From: Enterobacter hormaechei subsp. xiangfangensis
GTDB taxonomy: Bacteria; Pseudomonadota; Gammaproteobacteria; Enterobacterales; Enterobacteriaceae
Reading direction: 5' to 3'
DNA length: 64,000 nucleotides
Assembly (NCBI RefSeq): GCF_001729785.1
Contig: NZ_CP017183.1
Coordinates: 1,674,001-1,738,000 of the forward strand
The position numbers and the translations under genes were made by a program. The notes beneath the pieces were generated by a model, which was given only the letters and a program-made list of their open reading frames with translations, did not search any database and was not told where the DNA came from. Below, piece after piece: positions 17,267 through 31,565 of the stretch (position 1 is its first letter; every line of letters starts with the position of its first letter).

Positions 17267-17917
17267 TTAACGCCTGAGGTTATCGTTTGCCCACGACACC
17301 GCCTGCGTGCGATTTTTAACAGCTATCTTTTTGAAAAGATTATAAAGATGCGTCTTAACCGTATTTTCGCTGATAAATAACGAACGGGCGATTTCAATAT
17401 TTGAAGCACCAATACGCAGTTTGTTCAGGATCTCTTTCTCACGGTGCGTCAGAAGGGCTGATTCCGAACTGTTATAGCGATAATTTCCGGAGTGGGTAAT
17501 GAGGTAGCTGGCCAGTTTCTGCGAGAAATAACACTCCCCCCGCAATATGCCCTGCAAACCCTCCACGACACGGTTTTCTTCTTCAGTGACGTAAAACACG
17601 CCGTTAATATGCGGCCAGCTCTCAATTTCGCGGAAAGGATACTCATCAGGCGTATTTAATAACAATACGCGGATATTATTGTTTTTCCTGCTTAAATTAT
17701 CTTGCCAGTAATGAATGAGTTTTTTATCCGCTTCCATCATATCGAGAAGAATGATGCTGCCAGAAGCGATATCATCAAAAGAACGTTGAATATTATGCAG
17801 TTTCCCGTTAAGAGACAGGCATTGCTTTAAATGCTGCAATAACGCTGTCGCTTGTAAGGAAGGTTTTGTGATCAACAATAATGTATGACCGGGTAAGCTA
17901 TGGACTTCATTAAACAT
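17267..17917 (-). CDS. csgD: CsgD, curli and biofilm master regulator
   Basis: A 216-residue LuxR-type regulator. The N-terminal receiver-like domain (1-130) is degenerate, and the C-terminal helix-turn-helix (about 150-210) reads [20 protein letters not shown] then [16 protein letters not shown]. In enterics it activates csgBAC and the cellulose activator gene. It is first in csgDEFG and faces csgBAC over a 743-bp control region. Confidence 0.97.
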   Translation of the reverse strand: MFNEVHSLPGHTLLLITKPSLQATALLQHLKQCLSLNGKLHNIQRSFDDIASGSIILLDMMEADKKLIHYWQDNLSRKNNNIRVLLLNTPDEYPFREIESWPHINGVFYVTEEENRVVEGLQGILRGECYFSQKLASYLITHSGNYRYNSSESALLTHREKEILNKLRIGASNIEIARSLFISENTVKTHLYNLFKKIAVKNRTQAVSWANDNLRR

Positions 17918-18660
17918 GATGAAACCCCACGTTATTTATGACACCCGGCAGTTGCCCTCGTATTATTGAAAAGGGCACCAGAGGTACTGACAGGTGTGGC
18001 ACTGCTGTGTGTAGTTAAAAAACCTTCCTCCAAAGGAGGCGGTAAAATTAAAAACAAATAACGTACTGCTGTTTTCAATCTAGCTATTGCAAACTTTAAA
18101 GCAAGTGTTAATCGTGTAACAGAATGTAAAATTCGATATTAATTTGTGTATATTTCAGGGCTAATAGATTTTAAGATAAGGGGAAAGTTGTACATGTGTA
18201 TAAACGTGCACAGATTTTAAAAACCATAAAGTATATTATAATGGGTTGAATTATTTGGCTTTGTATTATTCTAAGCCAGCCGGTAAAAAGTATGATCTCT
18301 GCTAAAAACATAAGACTTCCCTAAGCCAGAATTTTTTCTTAAGAAAACTTGCTTCGTGTCACGCGCGTGGCAAAGGGCATTGTCTTTTTTGTCTGAAGAA
18401 GCCGGTGCAGGTTGGACAGTCTGTCTCGCTGTTGTACAAGCGCAGGAAGACATTTTTGGTTTCTGCTTTAGGCGTGTATCCCGTCGTTTCAGGCGAGATT
18501 TACGACTTTGAGGTGAAGGAGAATATAAAAATAAGGCGCACGGGTGAGATATTAAACATGTTTCGGCAGACATACTCTTTTCCGTAACGCGGCGTTAACA
18601 AAACGAATCGCGTTAACGGAGCAAGAGATACTTTTTTATAGCCAGGTCCAGGGTGACAGC
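17918..18660. promoter_or_regulatory. csgD-csgB intergenic control region (743 bp)
   Basis: A long AT-rich stretch between the divergent curli operons. In related bacteria this region integrates OmpR, IHF, RpoS, CsgD and other inputs, and the csgD leader is an sRNA target. Here I can point to a short palindrome CCTCCAAAGGAGG at 18027-18039 inside the probable csgD leader, and AT-rich promoter-like DNA at 18120-18260. Individual binding sites could not be assigned with confidence. No credible gene lies here. Confidence 0.7.
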
Positions 18661-19116
18661 ATGAAAAACAAAACGTTGTTTATGATGTTTACATTACTGG
18701 GTGCGCCTGGGTTTGTAATCGCAGGTGATTCAGATTTAGCCAGTTCTGAATATAATTTTGCGATAAATGAATTAAGTAAAGCTTCATACAATCAGGCAGC
18801 CATTATTGGTCAACAGGGTTCAGGAAATAATTCTGATGTACGCCAGGGCGGTTCTAAATTGCTGTCCGTTATTTCTCAGGAGGGCGGGAATAACCGCGCG
18901 AATGTTGATCAGTCAGGGACGTATAACCTTGCTTATATCGATCAGACCGGCAACGGCAACGATGCGAGTATTAAGCAGGGCGCTTTTGGCAACACCGCCA
19001 TGATTATCCAGAAAGGCTCGGGTAACAGGGCGAATATAACGCAGTATGGTACGCAGAAAACAGCAGTTGTAGTGCAGAGACAGTCGCAAATGGCTATTCG
19101 CGTTATTCAACGTTAG
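18661..19116 (+). CDS. csgB: CsgB, minor curlin (nucleator)
   Basis: A 151-residue secreted amyloid protein. After a signal peptide (to about residue 21, FVIAGDSD) come five imperfect repeats with Q-x-G-x-x-N (QQGSGNNSD, QEGGNNRAN, QTGNGNDAS, QKGSGNRAN). The C-terminal RQSQMAIRVIQR is the charged repeat that keeps CsgB on the surface in E. coli. It templates CsgA fibre growth. Confidence 0.96.
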   Translation: MKNKTLFMMFTLLGAPGFVIAGDSDLASSEYNFAINELSKASYNQAAIIGQQGSGNNSDVRQGGSKLLSVISQEGGNNRANVDQSGTYNLAYIDQTGNGNDASIKQGAFGNTAMIIQKGSGNRANITQYGTQKTAVVVQRQSQMAIRVIQR

Positions 19117-19155
19117 CGATGTGTGACGCCTTAATCAATCCGATGGGGGTTTACC

Positions 19156-19611
19156 ATGAAACTTTTCAAAGTGGCAGTTATTGCAGCAATCGTAGTTTCT
19201 GGCAGTGCTTTCGCAGGTGCGGTACCACAATTTGGCGGCGGCCACGGTGGTGGCTGGGGTGGCGGCAATAACGGCCCTGACTCAACCCTGAGCATTTACC
19301 AGTACGGCGGCGGTAACTCCGCGCTTGCTTTGCAGACGGACGCCCGAGATTCTGAATTGACCATTACCCAGCATGGTGGTGGTAACGGCGCAGATGTTGG
19401 CCAGGGCTCTGATGACAGTTCTATCGATCTGCTGCAAAAAGGCTTTGGTAACAGCGCCACCATCGACCAGTGGAATAGCAAAGACTCTGTTATCAACGTG
19501 AAACAGTTCGGCGGCGGCAACGGCGCGGCGGTAGACCAGACAGCGTCCGGCTCAACGGTGACTGTGCACCAGGTTGGCTTTGGCAACAACGCGACCGCAC
19601 ACCAGTACTGA
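19156..19611 (+). CDS. csgA: CsgA, major curlin
   Basis: A 151-residue amyloid subunit. Signal peptide to about residue 20, a Gly-rich N-terminal segment (GGGHGGGWGGGNNGPD, about 26-41) used for secretion, then five repeats of S-x5-Q-x-G-x-G-N-x-A-x3-Q type (STLSIYQYGGGNSALALQ and following). RBS GATGGGGG lies upstream. Separated from csgC by a strong terminator. Confidence 0.97.
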   Translation: MKLFKVAVIAAIVVSGSAFAGAVPQFGGGHGGGWGGGNNGPDSTLSIYQYGGGNSALALQTDARDSELTITQHGGGNGADVGQGSDDSSIDLLQKGFGNSATIDQWNSKDSVINVKQFGGGNGAAVDQTASGSTVTVHQVGFGNNATAHQY

Positions 19612-19625
19612 TTCATTTCTGTACC

Positions 19626-19655
19626 AAAAAACAGGGCATGCGCCCTGTTTTTTTT
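19626..19655 (+). terminator. Terminator between csgA and csgC
   Basis: AAAAAACAGGGC / GCCCTGTTTTTTTT hairpin. Its strength suggests that csgC is made at a much lower level than csgBA. Confidence 0.88.
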
Positions 19656-19667
19656 CGGGAGGATCTC

Positions 19668-20000
19668 ATGAGCACCTTCATTCTCCTTGCCGCGCTTGCC
19701 AGCCAGATAACGTTCAGCACCTCACAGCAGGCAAATATGACAACCATTATTCCTCAGGTCACGCTGGCAGACGCTTGCGAATGTCAGGTTGAGGTGTTAT
19801 CTGTCCGACAGGGGCAGGGGGGACAAAGTACATCGCGGCAGAAAAATACTCTTTTTATACCCGCTAATCAGCCGATTGATTTAACGCGAATCAGTTTAAA
19901 TATTCGCTCAGGGGATGCGGTAAAAATAATCGTCACCGTTTCCGATGGAAAATCGCTTCATTTATCACAGCAGTGGAACGCACCGGTAAGTGCGCTTTAA
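19668..20000 (+). CDS. csgC: CsgC, periplasmic inhibitor of curlin aggregation
   Basis: A 110-residue Ig-like protein. The N-terminal signal is hydrophobic (FILLAALASQITFST), and the CECQVEVLSV segment holds the C-x-C motif seen in CsgC. In E. coli it stops CsgA from forming fibres inside the periplasm. GGGAGGA precedes ATG 19668; an earlier in-frame start at 19638 would lie within the csgA terminator. Confidence 0.93.
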   Translation: MSTFILLAALASQITFSTSQQANMTTIIPQVTLADACECQVEVLSVRQGQGGQSTSRQKNTLFIPANQPIDLTRISLNIRSGDAVKIIVTVSDGKSLHLSQQWNAPVSAL

Positions 20001-20153
20001 TAATTCATGAAATCAATGATTTAATAAAGTGGCGGCGCTGCACAGGTAAGCTATGCTGATATCAAGAACCCAGTCATCGGGTTGCTTAAATTGATACTTC
20101 ATAACGGAGCGTTTTTACCCCTCAAGGACGAATTTCATTGAGGAGTACAAATA

Positions 20154-20474
20154 ATGTTCAAATCCGCAGCGTGTATTATTTCTGGTCTGGGACTGATCCT
20201 GTCCTCTTTTTTTTCTCCGGCTTATTCAGCAACTATAGAAAATGGTGGGGTGATTCATTTTCGTGGCGCGGTGGTCGCTGACCCGTGCGAAGTCACGCCC
20301 CGGCATCAGCAGTTTGCGATCTCCTGTCCGGAAAATAACCGTATGAAAACGCATACCATCAGTTATGACGAGGCGCTCCGGGGCCATCATCCTCATTCAG
20401 CTCTGGCCGCTGTCAGCATGAAATACCTGAATGAACAGAAAACGCTTGCGGTCGTTCAGGTGGATTACCGCTAA
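20154..20474 (+). CDS. ymdA: YmdA, small fimbrial-like exported protein
   Basis: A 106-residue protein with signal peptide (to about residue 25, PAYSA). The mature part, [19 protein letters not shown]... then ISCP, looks like the first strands of a chaperone-usher pilin (GxIxFxGxVV...C), but it is too short for a full pilin and no chaperone or usher is nearby. It sits after csgC, as in E. coli. Function unknown. GAGGAG precedes the ATG. Confidence 0.8.
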   Translation: MFKSAACIISGLGLILSSFFSPAYSATIENGGVIHFRGAVVADPCEVTPRHQQFAISCPENNRMKTHTISYDEALRGHHPHSALAAVSMKYLNEQKTLAVVQVDYR

Positions 20475-20554
20475 CCGACGTTTTTTTCGCGGCAGTTTTT
20501 CTCCTTCTCCCTCTGCGATACACTGGTGAAAAAGGCGGGTTGCAGAGGGTGTTT

Positions 20555-21091
20555 ATGAGACCGCAAATCGACGTTATTCATGGCGATATCACGACGGTGC
20601 GCGTTGACGTGATCGTCAACGCAGCCAATTCCTCCCTGATGGGTGGTGGCGGGGTAGACGGTGCCATTCACCGGGCCGCAGGCCCTCAACTCCTTGAAGC
20701 ATGCAAAACCGTGCGTCAGCAGCAGGGAGAGTGCCCGCCGGGGCATGCTGTTATTACGCTTGCGGGCGATCTCCCGGCCAAAGCGGTGATCCATACCGTT
20801 GGACCCGTCTGGCACGGTGGCGACCGCCATGAGGCTGAGATTCTGGAGCAGGCGTATCGTAACTGCCTGCGGCTTGCGGCGGATAACGGGTATAAGACCA
20901 TGGCGTTCCCCGCCATTAGCACCGGGGTGTTCGGTTATCCAAAGGAAGCAGCAGCTACGATCGCCGTGAATACCGTTTATCACTACCTTTCCCTCAAACC
21001 CATGCCGGAAAAAGTCATTTTTGTCTGTTTCGATGAGCACACCGCCGACCTGTATCAGCGGATTTTGACCGCGCGCAGCCAGGCATTTTGA
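20555..21091 (+). CDS. ymdB: YmdB, macrodomain O-acetyl-ADP-ribose deacetylase
   Basis: A 178-residue macrodomain protein. Ligand-binding loops are visible: [25 protein letters not shown] and the ISTGVFGYP loop. In E. coli YmdB hydrolyses O-acetyl-ADP-ribose and also inhibits RNase III. ATG 20555 was chosen; an upstream TTG at 20540 is possible but adds residues absent from the E. coli protein. The E. coli neighbour clsC is missing here. Confidence 0.94.
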   Translation: MRPQIDVIHGDITTVRVDVIVNAANSSLMGGGGVDGAIHRAAGPQLLEACKTVRQQQGECPPGHAVITLAGDLPAKAVIHTVGPVWHGGDRHEAEILEQAYRNCLRLAADNGYKTMAFPAISTGVFGYPKEAAATIAVNTVYHYLSLKPMPEKVIFVCFDEHTADLYQRILTARSQAF

Positions 21092-21103
21092 TGTCTGAAG
21101 TGC

Positions 21104-21132
21104 AAAAACGGCGCCCTGGAGGCGCCGTTTTG
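21104..21132. terminator. Bidirectional terminator between ymdB and opgC
   Basis: AAAACGGCGCC / GGCGCCGTTTT with a CTGGA loop; it abuts the opgC stop codon at 21133. Confidence 0.88.
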
Positions 21133-22272
21133 TTATCCCGCTTTAACCTGAGGTTTGCCTGAGAACAGGAAACGCAAAAGCGGGATCCGCAGGTGGATTT
21201 CATACAACACGATGGCAATGCCAACCACAAAGACCAGGCCGGTGAAGAAGCCCAGCGCATTCGAGGCGATATGCGGCGTAATGTACGCCCCGAAAAACAG
21301 CGTCAGCGGATGGTGAACCAGGTAGATAAACAGCGAAGCATTAACGAAATAGGTGACGCGACTGGATTTAAAATTCAGCAGACGATGGCCAAGGGCGAAC
21401 ACCACGTTCACCATCCACAGGCCCATCAGCATCGTTATCACGCTCTCTGTCTCATACATCCACGCGTCCCCGCTGCCATAGCGCTGATTGAGAAGATAGG
21501 CGGCAAAGGCCAGCGCAGCACCCACCGCACACCAGGGAGAGGGGGTGGTAAACAGCGCTTTAAGCCGGGGATGAATAAATGCCAGCGCCCCAATCAGGAA
21601 GAAGGGAATGTAGAACAGGGTCTGCATCACCACGAAATTAAACAGCCCATCGCTCAGAATGGGAGGGTAGACAATGAGCAGGGTACGCCTGACGGCGGCA
21701 TACGCGACCCCCAGCGCAAGAAACAGCAGCGACAGCTTGCCCAGGGTGATGTTGGCGAAGAAGGTCGAGGATGCGGTGCTCGCGCGCTGACGCAGCTGGC
21801 TGAAGATCAGCAAACTCACCGTGGTTAGCACCACCAGTACCAGCAGGAACCAGAGGTGGGAAATAAGCTCCCAGACCAGGGTGTTGTATTTCTCATAGAA
21901 GGAGAGATTCGGCCAGTTTTCCGCCTTGCCTTTAACATGCTGCAACATGATGAACTGCGGCAGCGTCAGCAGCGGAATGGCCGTCAACATCGGTATGCCC
22001 ACGCGCTCCACGCGCACTTTCCACCATCGCTTGAGGGGATAGCGCAAGAAGAGCATGTAAGAGAAATAACCGGAAATAACAAAAAACACCTGCATGCGGA
22101 AGGCATGGATAAAATCATTAAACAGCGTCAGCCACCAGGAGGGCATCTGGCTGTTCACGTGCCAGGTGTGGCTGGAATAGATCAGTGAAATATGAAAAGG
22201 GATCCCCAATAGCATGAGCCATGCGCGGATCGAGTCGAGGAAATATTCACGTTGTACAGGGGTTGTGCTCAT
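21133..22272 (-). CDS. opgC: OpgC, succinyl transferase of periplasmic glucans
   Basis: A 379-residue multi-pass membrane protein of the acyltransferase-3 family, close to the E. coli length (385). It starts [20 protein letters not shown], with the family His in the first helix, and has about 10 membrane segments. It adds succinyl groups to osmoregulated periplasmic glucans. Divergent from opgG, as in E. coli. Confidence 0.95.
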   Translation of the reverse strand: MSTTPVQREYFLDSIRAWLMLLGIPFHISLIYSSHTWHVNSQMPSWWLTLFNDFIHAFRMQVFFVISGYFSYMLFLRYPLKRWWKVRVERVGIPMLTAIPLLTLPQFIMLQHVKGKAENWPNLSFYEKYNTLVWELISHLWFLLVLVVLTTVSLLIFSQLRQRASTASSTFFANITLGKLSLLFLALGVAYAAVRRTLLIVYPPILSDGLFNFVVMQTLFYIPFFLIGALAFIHPRLKALFTTPSPWCAVGAALAFAAYLLNQRYGSGDAWMYETESVITMLMGLWMVNVVFALGHRLLNFKSSRVTYFVNASLFIYLVHHPLTLFFGAYITPHIASNALGFFTGLVFVVGIAIVLYEIHLRIPLLRFLFSGKPQVKAG

Positions 22273-22467
22273 ATAACTTTGCGCATTCTCAGACTTTTCG
22301 CCTTATCCCTAAGGCTCATAATGGTTACATTCGGAGCCAACCCTACACCAAGACCGACACCCTGTCTCCAGGATAAGCACGCAAAGTGAAAAGCGGGTTC
22401 TTTCATTTGCTTAATCCATGAGCCAGCGAGCTGAACAAAGCAGTGATAATGTTGTCGGATTGCCTGA

Positions 22468-26602
<4,135 letters not shown>

Positions 26603-26610
26603 GTTGTTAA

Positions 26611-26640
26611 GTAGGGCGGGTAAGCGAAGCGCCACCCGCC
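26611..26640. repeat. REP-type palindrome
   Basis: GTAGGGCGGGTAAGCGAAGC then GCCACCCGCC, just after opgH. Confidence 0.78.
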
Positions 26641-26645
26641 AAATG

Positions 26646-26675
26646 AAATACCGGCTTAATCGCCGGTATTTTTTT
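26646..26675 (+). terminator. opgGH terminator
   Basis: AAATACCGGC / GCCGGTATTTTTTT hairpin with TTAATC loop. Confidence 0.88.
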
Positions 26676-26686
26676 AGAGGTCAGAC

Positions 26687-26914
26687 ATGAAAGTAATCAT
26701 TGTCGTCATGATGGCATGCCTGCTCAGCGGCTGCGGCAGCATTATCAGCCGCACCATCCCCGGGCAGGGCCACGGGAATCAATACTACCCCGGCGTACAG
26801 TGGGACGTTCGCGATTCTGCATGGCGCTATCTCACCGTACTCGATCTGCCGTTTTCGCTGATTTTCGACACCCTGCTGCTGCCCATTGATGCCAGTCACG
26901 GCCCTTACGAGTAA
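26687..26914 (+). CDS. yceK: YceK, small lipoprotein
   Basis: A 75-residue DUF1375 lipoprotein: lipobox LLSGC with Cys at residue 16, then GSIISRTIPGQGHGNQYYPG and VLDLPFSLIFDTLLLPID, matching E. coli YceK. Envelope anchored; function unknown. GAGG ribosome site is inside the terminator tail of opgH, so it may need its own promoter. Convergent with msyB. Confidence 0.92.
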   Translation: MKVIIVVMMACLLSGCGSIISRTIPGQGHGNQYYPGVQWDVRDSAWRYLTVLDLPFSLIFDTLLLPIDASHGPYE

Positions 26915-26921
26915 CGGGAGC

Positions 26922-27296
26922 TCATCGCTCGTCCCATTCGTCCGCTGCGGCCTGACCCTCTTCGGTATCCAGCGGCGGTTCGAGCTGAAACTCGCCTTCG
27001 TCCCATTCGTGCAGCGTATTTTCTTCCAGCCACTCCTGACGTAACTCAATTTCGTCATAGTCGCCGTCGAATACCGCCTGTGCACCTTCACCACTCAGTA
27101 TCGGCAGACATTCACCATCTTCACCTTCATCAGCAAAGAATTCGGCCTGCCACATAATATCGCCGTCCTGTAGGACGTATTTTTGGATATTGAGTTGTTG
27201 CACGTCAGCATCTTCTTCCTCAATGCCGGGATTATCAGCGAGGAACTCTTCGCGAGCGGCATCAATTGCTTCTTCCAGCGTGGCGTACATGGTCAT
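26922..27296 (-). CDS. msyB: MsyB, acidic protein
   Basis: A 124-residue, strongly acidic cytosolic protein (many Asp/Glu runs, for example NPGIEEEDADV and DEGEDGE). It agrees with E. coli MsyB, found as a multicopy suppressor of secretion defects; the real role is unsettled. Convergent with yceK, 7 nt apart. Confidence 0.93.
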   Translation of the reverse strand: MTMYATLEEAIDAAREEFLADNPGIEEEDADVQQLNIQKYVLQDGDIMWQAEFFADEGEDGECLPILSGEGAQAVFDGDYDEIELRQEWLEENTLHEWDEGEFQLEPPLDTEEGQAAADEWDER

Positions 27297-27375
27297 TGGT
27301 GTCTCCCTGTTTTTCGTGAAGGTATTCAGGGAAAGAATAGCTGATTATGTGATTTTGCAAGTATGAATGCGAAAA

Positions 27376-28611
27376 TTAGCCGTCACGATGTTGTCTTATT
27401 CGCCCCGGGCGTAGCGCCCGGGATAAGCTGAGCCACGAATAAACGGCGTTGAACAGCACGACGCCTGCTGTCACGATAAAGACCGCCCGGAAACCGAAAC
27501 TGGCTGAAATCCCCGCACCGACCAGCGGCCCGGTGACGTTACCCAGATCGCGAAACGACTGGTTATAGCTGAAAATACGACCGGCTATCTGGTTGGTGGA
27601 ATTATAGACCAGCAGCGTCTGCACGGCCGGGAGCAGTGCGCCATCGGCAGCCCCCAGCAGGAAGCGCAGGACGCCGAGCTGCCAGGGAGACTGCACCATC
27701 GCCATGGGGATCAGCAGCAGGACGGAGACGATCAGGGCGCAGATCAGGATCTTTTCCGGGCCGATACGGTCTCCCAGCTTGCCGAGCCGCGGCGCGCTCA
27801 GTAGCGCCGCCACGCCGGGAACAGAGGCGATCAGGCCGCTGATAAAGGCGATATTGCTGACGTTTCCCGCCAGATCGCGGACATAGAGCGTCAGAATAGG
27901 CGCGATTGAACCGGTGGCCACCTGGATAATCATGGTGGTCACAAACAGACTCAGCACCAGCTTTGGGTTTTTCAGCGAGGCCAGTACATCCCGGGCGTGC
28001 AGCATCTCTTTTTTAGCTACCGGCGCGAAATTCTCCCGGATACAGATAAGCGTCACCAGGAAGCAGAGGAACAGCACGCTGGCGGTAATGAAGAATACCG
28101 GCCGCAGTCCGTAGTGGTCGGCGAGCAGCCCGCCCGCCAGCGGGCCCAGCAGTGCGCCACTTACGCCGCCAGTAGAGAGCGTGCCCAACGCCCAGCCGCT
28201 TTTCTGGCGCGGGATTTGGGTGGCGATCAGGGCGTTGGCGTTAGGGATAAATCCCCCGAGCAGACCCAGGAGTGCGCGTAATATCAGAAACTGCCAGACG
28301 TTCTGCGCCATCCCCATCAGCAGCATAATGATCGCCATGCCGAGCGCGGAGCGCAGCAGCATAATTTTGCGGCCTTTGCGATCCGCCAGCCCACCCCAGA
28401 AAGGCGACGCAATGGCGGAGAACAGGAACGTAATGCTGAACACCAGGCCGGACCACATATTCAGGGCGCTATGTCCGGTGACGCCGAGCTGTTCAACGTA
28501 GAGGGGCAGGAAAGGCATCACCAGGCTAAAGGCGGCGCCAGTAAGAAAACAACCCAGCCACGCAACCGTCAGGTTACGTTTCCAGTTTATGGGAGCATCT
28601 GTGGGGGACAT
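27376..28611 (-). CDS. mdtG: MdtG, MFS drug efflux transporter
   Basis: A 411-residue member of the 12-helix drug:H+ antiporter group. The MFS loop motif [10 protein letters not shown] follows helix 2, and the whole protein is close to E. coli MdtG (YceE), which gives fosfomycin and deoxycholate tolerance when overproduced. I chose ATG 28611 ([14 protein letters not shown]), as in E. coli; ATG 28623 is four codons upstream. In E. coli it belongs to the MarA/SoxS/Rob regulon. Confidence 0.94.
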   Translation of the reverse strand: MSPTDAPINWKRNLTVAWLGCFLTGAAFSLVMPFLPLYVEQLGVTGHSALNMWSGLVFSITFLFSAIASPFWGGLADRKGRKIMLLRSALGMAIIMLLMGMAQNVWQFLILRALLGLLGGFIPNANALIATQIPRQKSGWALGTLSTGGVSGALLGPLAGGLLADHYGLRPVFFITASVLFLCFLVTLICIRENFAPVAKKEMLHARDVLASLKNPKLVLSLFVTTMIIQVATGSIAPILTLYVRDLAGNVSNIAFISGLIASVPGVAALLSAPRLGKLGDRIGPEKILICALIVSVLLLIPMAMVQSPWQLGVLRFLLGAADGALLPAVQTLLVYNSTNQIAGRIFSYNQSFRDLGNVTGPLVGAGISASFGFRAVFIVTAGVVLFNAVYSWLSLSRALRPGRIRQHRDG

Positions 28612-28716
28612 AACTATCCGCATAATGAGGTGCAGGGCACCGTGACCAGTGAGGTAATAAGCCTGCTAATTATGCGCCCGGGGTATGATTGCCGCAATGA
28701 CGGGGAGCTTTTAAAG

Positions 28717-28748
28717 CTAAAACAACATGCGGCCCGGATGGCCGCATG
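28717..28748 (-). terminator. lpxL terminator
   Basis: CATGCGGCC / GGCCGCATG (28726-28748) with 5-nt loop, then a T-rich tail on the minus strand. Confidence 0.75.
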
Positions 28749-28752
28749 CAGG

Positions 28753-29679
28753 TTAATAACGTGAAGGGACGCCCTGAGGCCGGGTTTTAAAGCGGCGATG
28801 CAGCCACATGTACTGCTCCGGGGCGAGCATAATGCATTTCTCGACAACGCCGTTCATCCAGCGGGCGGTGGTTTCCGCATCAATCAGCGGTGGCGCGAGC
28901 TCCGGCTCCAGCATGATGAGCTGATAGCCTGAACCGTCTGGTTTACGGCGCGGTACAAACGGCACGATAGCCGCTTTGGACATTCGCGCCAGCATCCAGG
29001 TCCCGGTGGTCGTCGCTGCATCTTCCACCGCAAAGAACGGAACAAACACGCTGGATTGCGGGCCATAGTCATGATCCGGGGCGTACCAGACCACCTCACC
29101 TGATTTCAGGGCGCGGATCATCCCTTTCAGGTCTTTTCGGTCGATCATGCTTTTATTGGAGCGCATGCGTCCGTTGGTCTGGATCAAATCGATCACCGGA
29201 TTATCGTTAGGACGATAAACGCCAATACCGGGCGCCTGCATGCCGAACATGCGTGCGCCAATTTCGAGCGTCAGAAAATGAACGCCAATCAGCAGGACGC
29301 CAGTCTGGTTGGCCTGAAGAGTATGCACTGGCTCCATGCCGGTCCCAGCCACTTCCGTCCAGCGCGCCATGCGCTTATCCGACCAGAACCAGGCCATACC
29401 GGTCTCCATCAGCCCCATGCCGACAGATTCGAAGTTTTTAACCACCATGTCGTGGCGCTCAGATTCACTCATCTGAGGAAAGCAAAGCTCAAGGTTGCGA
29501 TACGCGATCCTGGCGCGACGCTTCATAAACTGCTGAGCAATGCGACCCAGCCCTTTACCCATGCGGAAAATGACGGGATAAGGCAGCTGTACAATTAGCC
29601 ACAACAAGCCAATGCCTGACCATGTTAACCAATAGCGGGGATGCAAAAGCGCGGCAGTAAATTTCGGTAACTGGGTCAT
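28753..29679 (-). CDS. lpxL: LpxL, lipid A lauroyl acyltransferase
   Basis: A 308-residue inner-membrane acyltransferase (HtrB). The HxxxxE catalytic motif HFLTLE is at residues 134-139, and a membrane anchor lies at about 17-37. It transfers laurate from acyl-ACP to Kdo2-lipid IVA. It is near the E. coli protein throughout ([17 protein letters not shown]). One odd detail is a short [10 protein letters not shown] region where the E. coli sequence reads differently. Confidence 0.95.
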   Translation of the reverse strand: MTQLPKFTAALLHPRYWLTWSGIGLLWLIVQLPYPVIFRMGKGLGRIAQQFMKRRARIAYRNLELCFPQMSESERHDMVVKNFESVGMGLMETGMAWFWSDKRMARWTEVAGTGMEPVHTLQANQTGVLLIGVHFLTLEIGARMFGMQAPGIGVYRPNDNPVIDLIQTNGRMRSNKSMIDRKDLKGMIRALKSGEVVWYAPDHDYGPQSSVFVPFFAVEDAATTTGTWMLARMSKAAIVPFVPRRKPDGSGYQLIMLEPELAPPLIDAETTARWMNGVVEKCIMLAPEQYMWLHRRFKTRPQGVPSRY

Positions 29680-29897
29680 GTCTGTCCTGTGTTCTAACGT
29701 CCTGAAAGGCTATTGTCTCATTTTTTAAGGCATAGCCAAAATGTCTGTCATCGAAACATGAAAGAATATGCAAATGTTAAGTCTGATTAATCAGATTCAC
29801 TGAAATGTAGCGTAAATTGTGTGGATGTAAATTGTCTTTGTTTGCTATATCATGCCGACCGATTTTTATTTCTCAACGATTGCAGGACATGTACACC

Positions 29898-30947
29898 ATG
29901 CCAGTGTTACACAACCGCGTTTCGAATGAGATGTTGAAAGCGCGTATGTTGGCCGAAACCGAACCGCGCACAACGATCTCTTTCTATAAGTATTTCACCA
30001 TCGACGATCCACAGGCGACCCGCGATGCGCTTTACCAGGCTTTCACCGCCCTGAACGTGTTTGGTCGCGTCTATCTGGCACGTGAGGGGATTAACGCGCA
30101 GATCAGCGTGCCGGAAAGCAAGGTCAGCGCCTTCCGCGATCTCCTTTACGGGTTTGATCCGGCGCTTAACGGCTTACGCCTGAATATTGCGCTGGATGAT
30201 GACGGTAAATCATTCTGGGTGCTGCGCATGAAGGTGCGCGAGCGTATTGTGGCGGATGGCATTGACGATCCGAGCTTCAATGCTGCTAATGTGGGGGAAT
30301 ACCTGAAGGCCGCTGAAGTGAACGCGATGCTCGACGATCCGGATGCGGTGTTCATCGATATGCGTAACCACTACGAATATGAAGTGGGGCACTTCGAAAA
30401 TGCGATGGAAATTCCTGCCGACACCTTCCGCGAGCAACTGCCGAAAGCGGTTGAGATGATGCAGGAGCATAAAGACAAAAAGATCGTGATGTACTGTACC
30501 GGGGGGATCCGCTGTGAAAAAGCCAGCGCCTGGATGAAGCACAACGGGTTTAATAAAGTCTGGCACATTGAGGGTGGGATTATCGAGTATGCCCGCCGCG
30601 CCCGTGAGCAGGGTTTACCGGTGCGTTTTATCGGTAAGAACTTTGTGTTTGATGAGCGTATGGGCGAGCGAATTTCAGAGGATGTGATCGCGCACTGCCA
30701 CCAGTGCGGAACACCGTGCGATACGCATACCAACTGCAAAAACGACGGGTGTCATCTGCTGTTTATTCAGTGCCCTGCATGTGCCGAGAAGTTTAATGGC
30801 TGCTGTAGCGAGCTGTGCAGTGAAGAGAGTATGTTGCCTGAAGAAGAGCAACGTCGTCGCCGTGCCGGACGCGAGAACGGGAATAAGATCTTTAATAAAT
30901 CCCGGGGCCGACTGAATACCAAACTGGGTATTCCGGACCCGGAGTAA
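29898..30947 (+). CDS. trhO: TrhO, tRNA uridine-34 hydroxylase
   Basis: A 349-residue rhodanese-domain protein (YceA). It installs 5-hydroxyuridine at tRNA position 34. The rhodanese loop YCTGGIRC has the active Cys200, and a Cys-rich C-terminal segment ([21 protein letters not shown]) follows. ATG 29898 matches the E. coli start; ATG 29889 and an open frame further upstream are alternatives. Divergent from lpxL. Confidence 0.95.
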   Translation: MPVLHNRVSNEMLKARMLAETEPRTTISFYKYFTIDDPQATRDALYQAFTALNVFGRVYLAREGINAQISVPESKVSAFRDLLYGFDPALNGLRLNIALDDDGKSFWVLRMKVRERIVADGIDDPSFNAANVGEYLKAAEVNAMLDDPDAVFIDMRNHYEYEVGHFENAMEIPADTFREQLPKAVEMMQEHKDKKIVMYCTGGIRCEKASAWMKHNGFNKVWHIEGGIIEYARRAREQGLPVRFIGKNFVFDERMGERISEDVIAHCHQCGTPCDTHTNCKNDGCHLLFIQCPACAEKFNGCCSELCSEESMLPEEEQRRRRAGRENGNKIFNKSRGRLNTKLGIPDPE

Positions 30948-30953
30948 AACACT

Positions 30954-30986
30954 GCCCGGCGGCTCACAAGCCTGCCGGGCCTGTTT
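30954..30986 (+). terminator. trhO terminator
   Basis: GCCCGGC-GGCT / AGCC-T-GCCGGGC with one bulge, then CTGTTTT. It also ends at the yceI stop, so it may work for both. Confidence 0.75.
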
Positions 30987-31564
30987 TATGACTTCTGCTG
31001 AACGCCTTCCACCGAAATAATCAGCTCTACATCCTGCGATGCCGGGCCTAAATCCGTGGTGATATTAAAATCTTTCAGATGAATTTTGCCTGCGGCTTCA
31101 AAGCCAGCACGTTTTCCGCCCCATGGATCGTCACCCTGTCCAATTAATTTGGCATCCAGTGTGACCGGTTTTGTTACGCCGTTCAGCGTGAGATTACCGG
31201 TAATAGCCAGTTTATCACCGTCTTTCTTCACCTCTGTCGACGCGAAAGTAGCTTGCGGGAATTTGCCCACGTTCAGGAATTCAGCGCTGCGCAGATGTTT
31301 ATCACGCTCGGCGTGATTAGTGTCGACGCTGTTGGTATTAATGGTGACGTTCACTTTATCGGCAGCAGGGTTTTTCTCGTCGAAAGTAAATGTGCCATCG
31401 AAATCATTGAACGTGCCATATAACCAGCTGTAACCCAGATGCTGAATACGGAAATTGACGAAGGCATGTTGGCCCTCTTTATCAATTTTATAGTCGGCGG
31501 CCAGGGCCGAACCGGTAGTAAATAACAGCGAACCTAATGCGATACCCAACAGGCGTTTTTTCAT
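30986..31564 (-). CDS. yceI: YceI, periplasmic lipocalin-like protein
   Basis: A 192-residue exported protein of the YceI family: signal peptide to about residue 23 ([11 protein letters not shown]), then a beta-barrel that binds polyisoprenoid-like lipids in homologs ([19 protein letters not shown]). It is base or osmotic stress-induced in E. coli. ATG 31564 has GGAG upstream; it follows yceJ with a 1-nt gap, so they form one operon. Confidence 0.94.
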   Translation of the reverse strand: MKKRLLGIALGSLLFTTGSALAADYKIDKEGQHAFVNFRIQHLGYSWLYGTFNDFDGTFTFDEKNPAADKVNVTINTNSVDTNHAERDKHLRSAEFLNVGKFPQATFASTEVKKDGDKLAITGNLTLNGVTKPVTLDAKLIGQGDDPWGGKRAGFEAAGKIHLKDFNITTDLGPASQDVELIISVEGVQQKS

Positions 31565-31565
31565 T

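Noticed and set aside
18271-18573. 100-residue minus-strand frame in the curli control region
   Set aside because: No ribosome site, odd composition (Cys, Ser, Lys, Arg mix) and located in the known regulatory gap.
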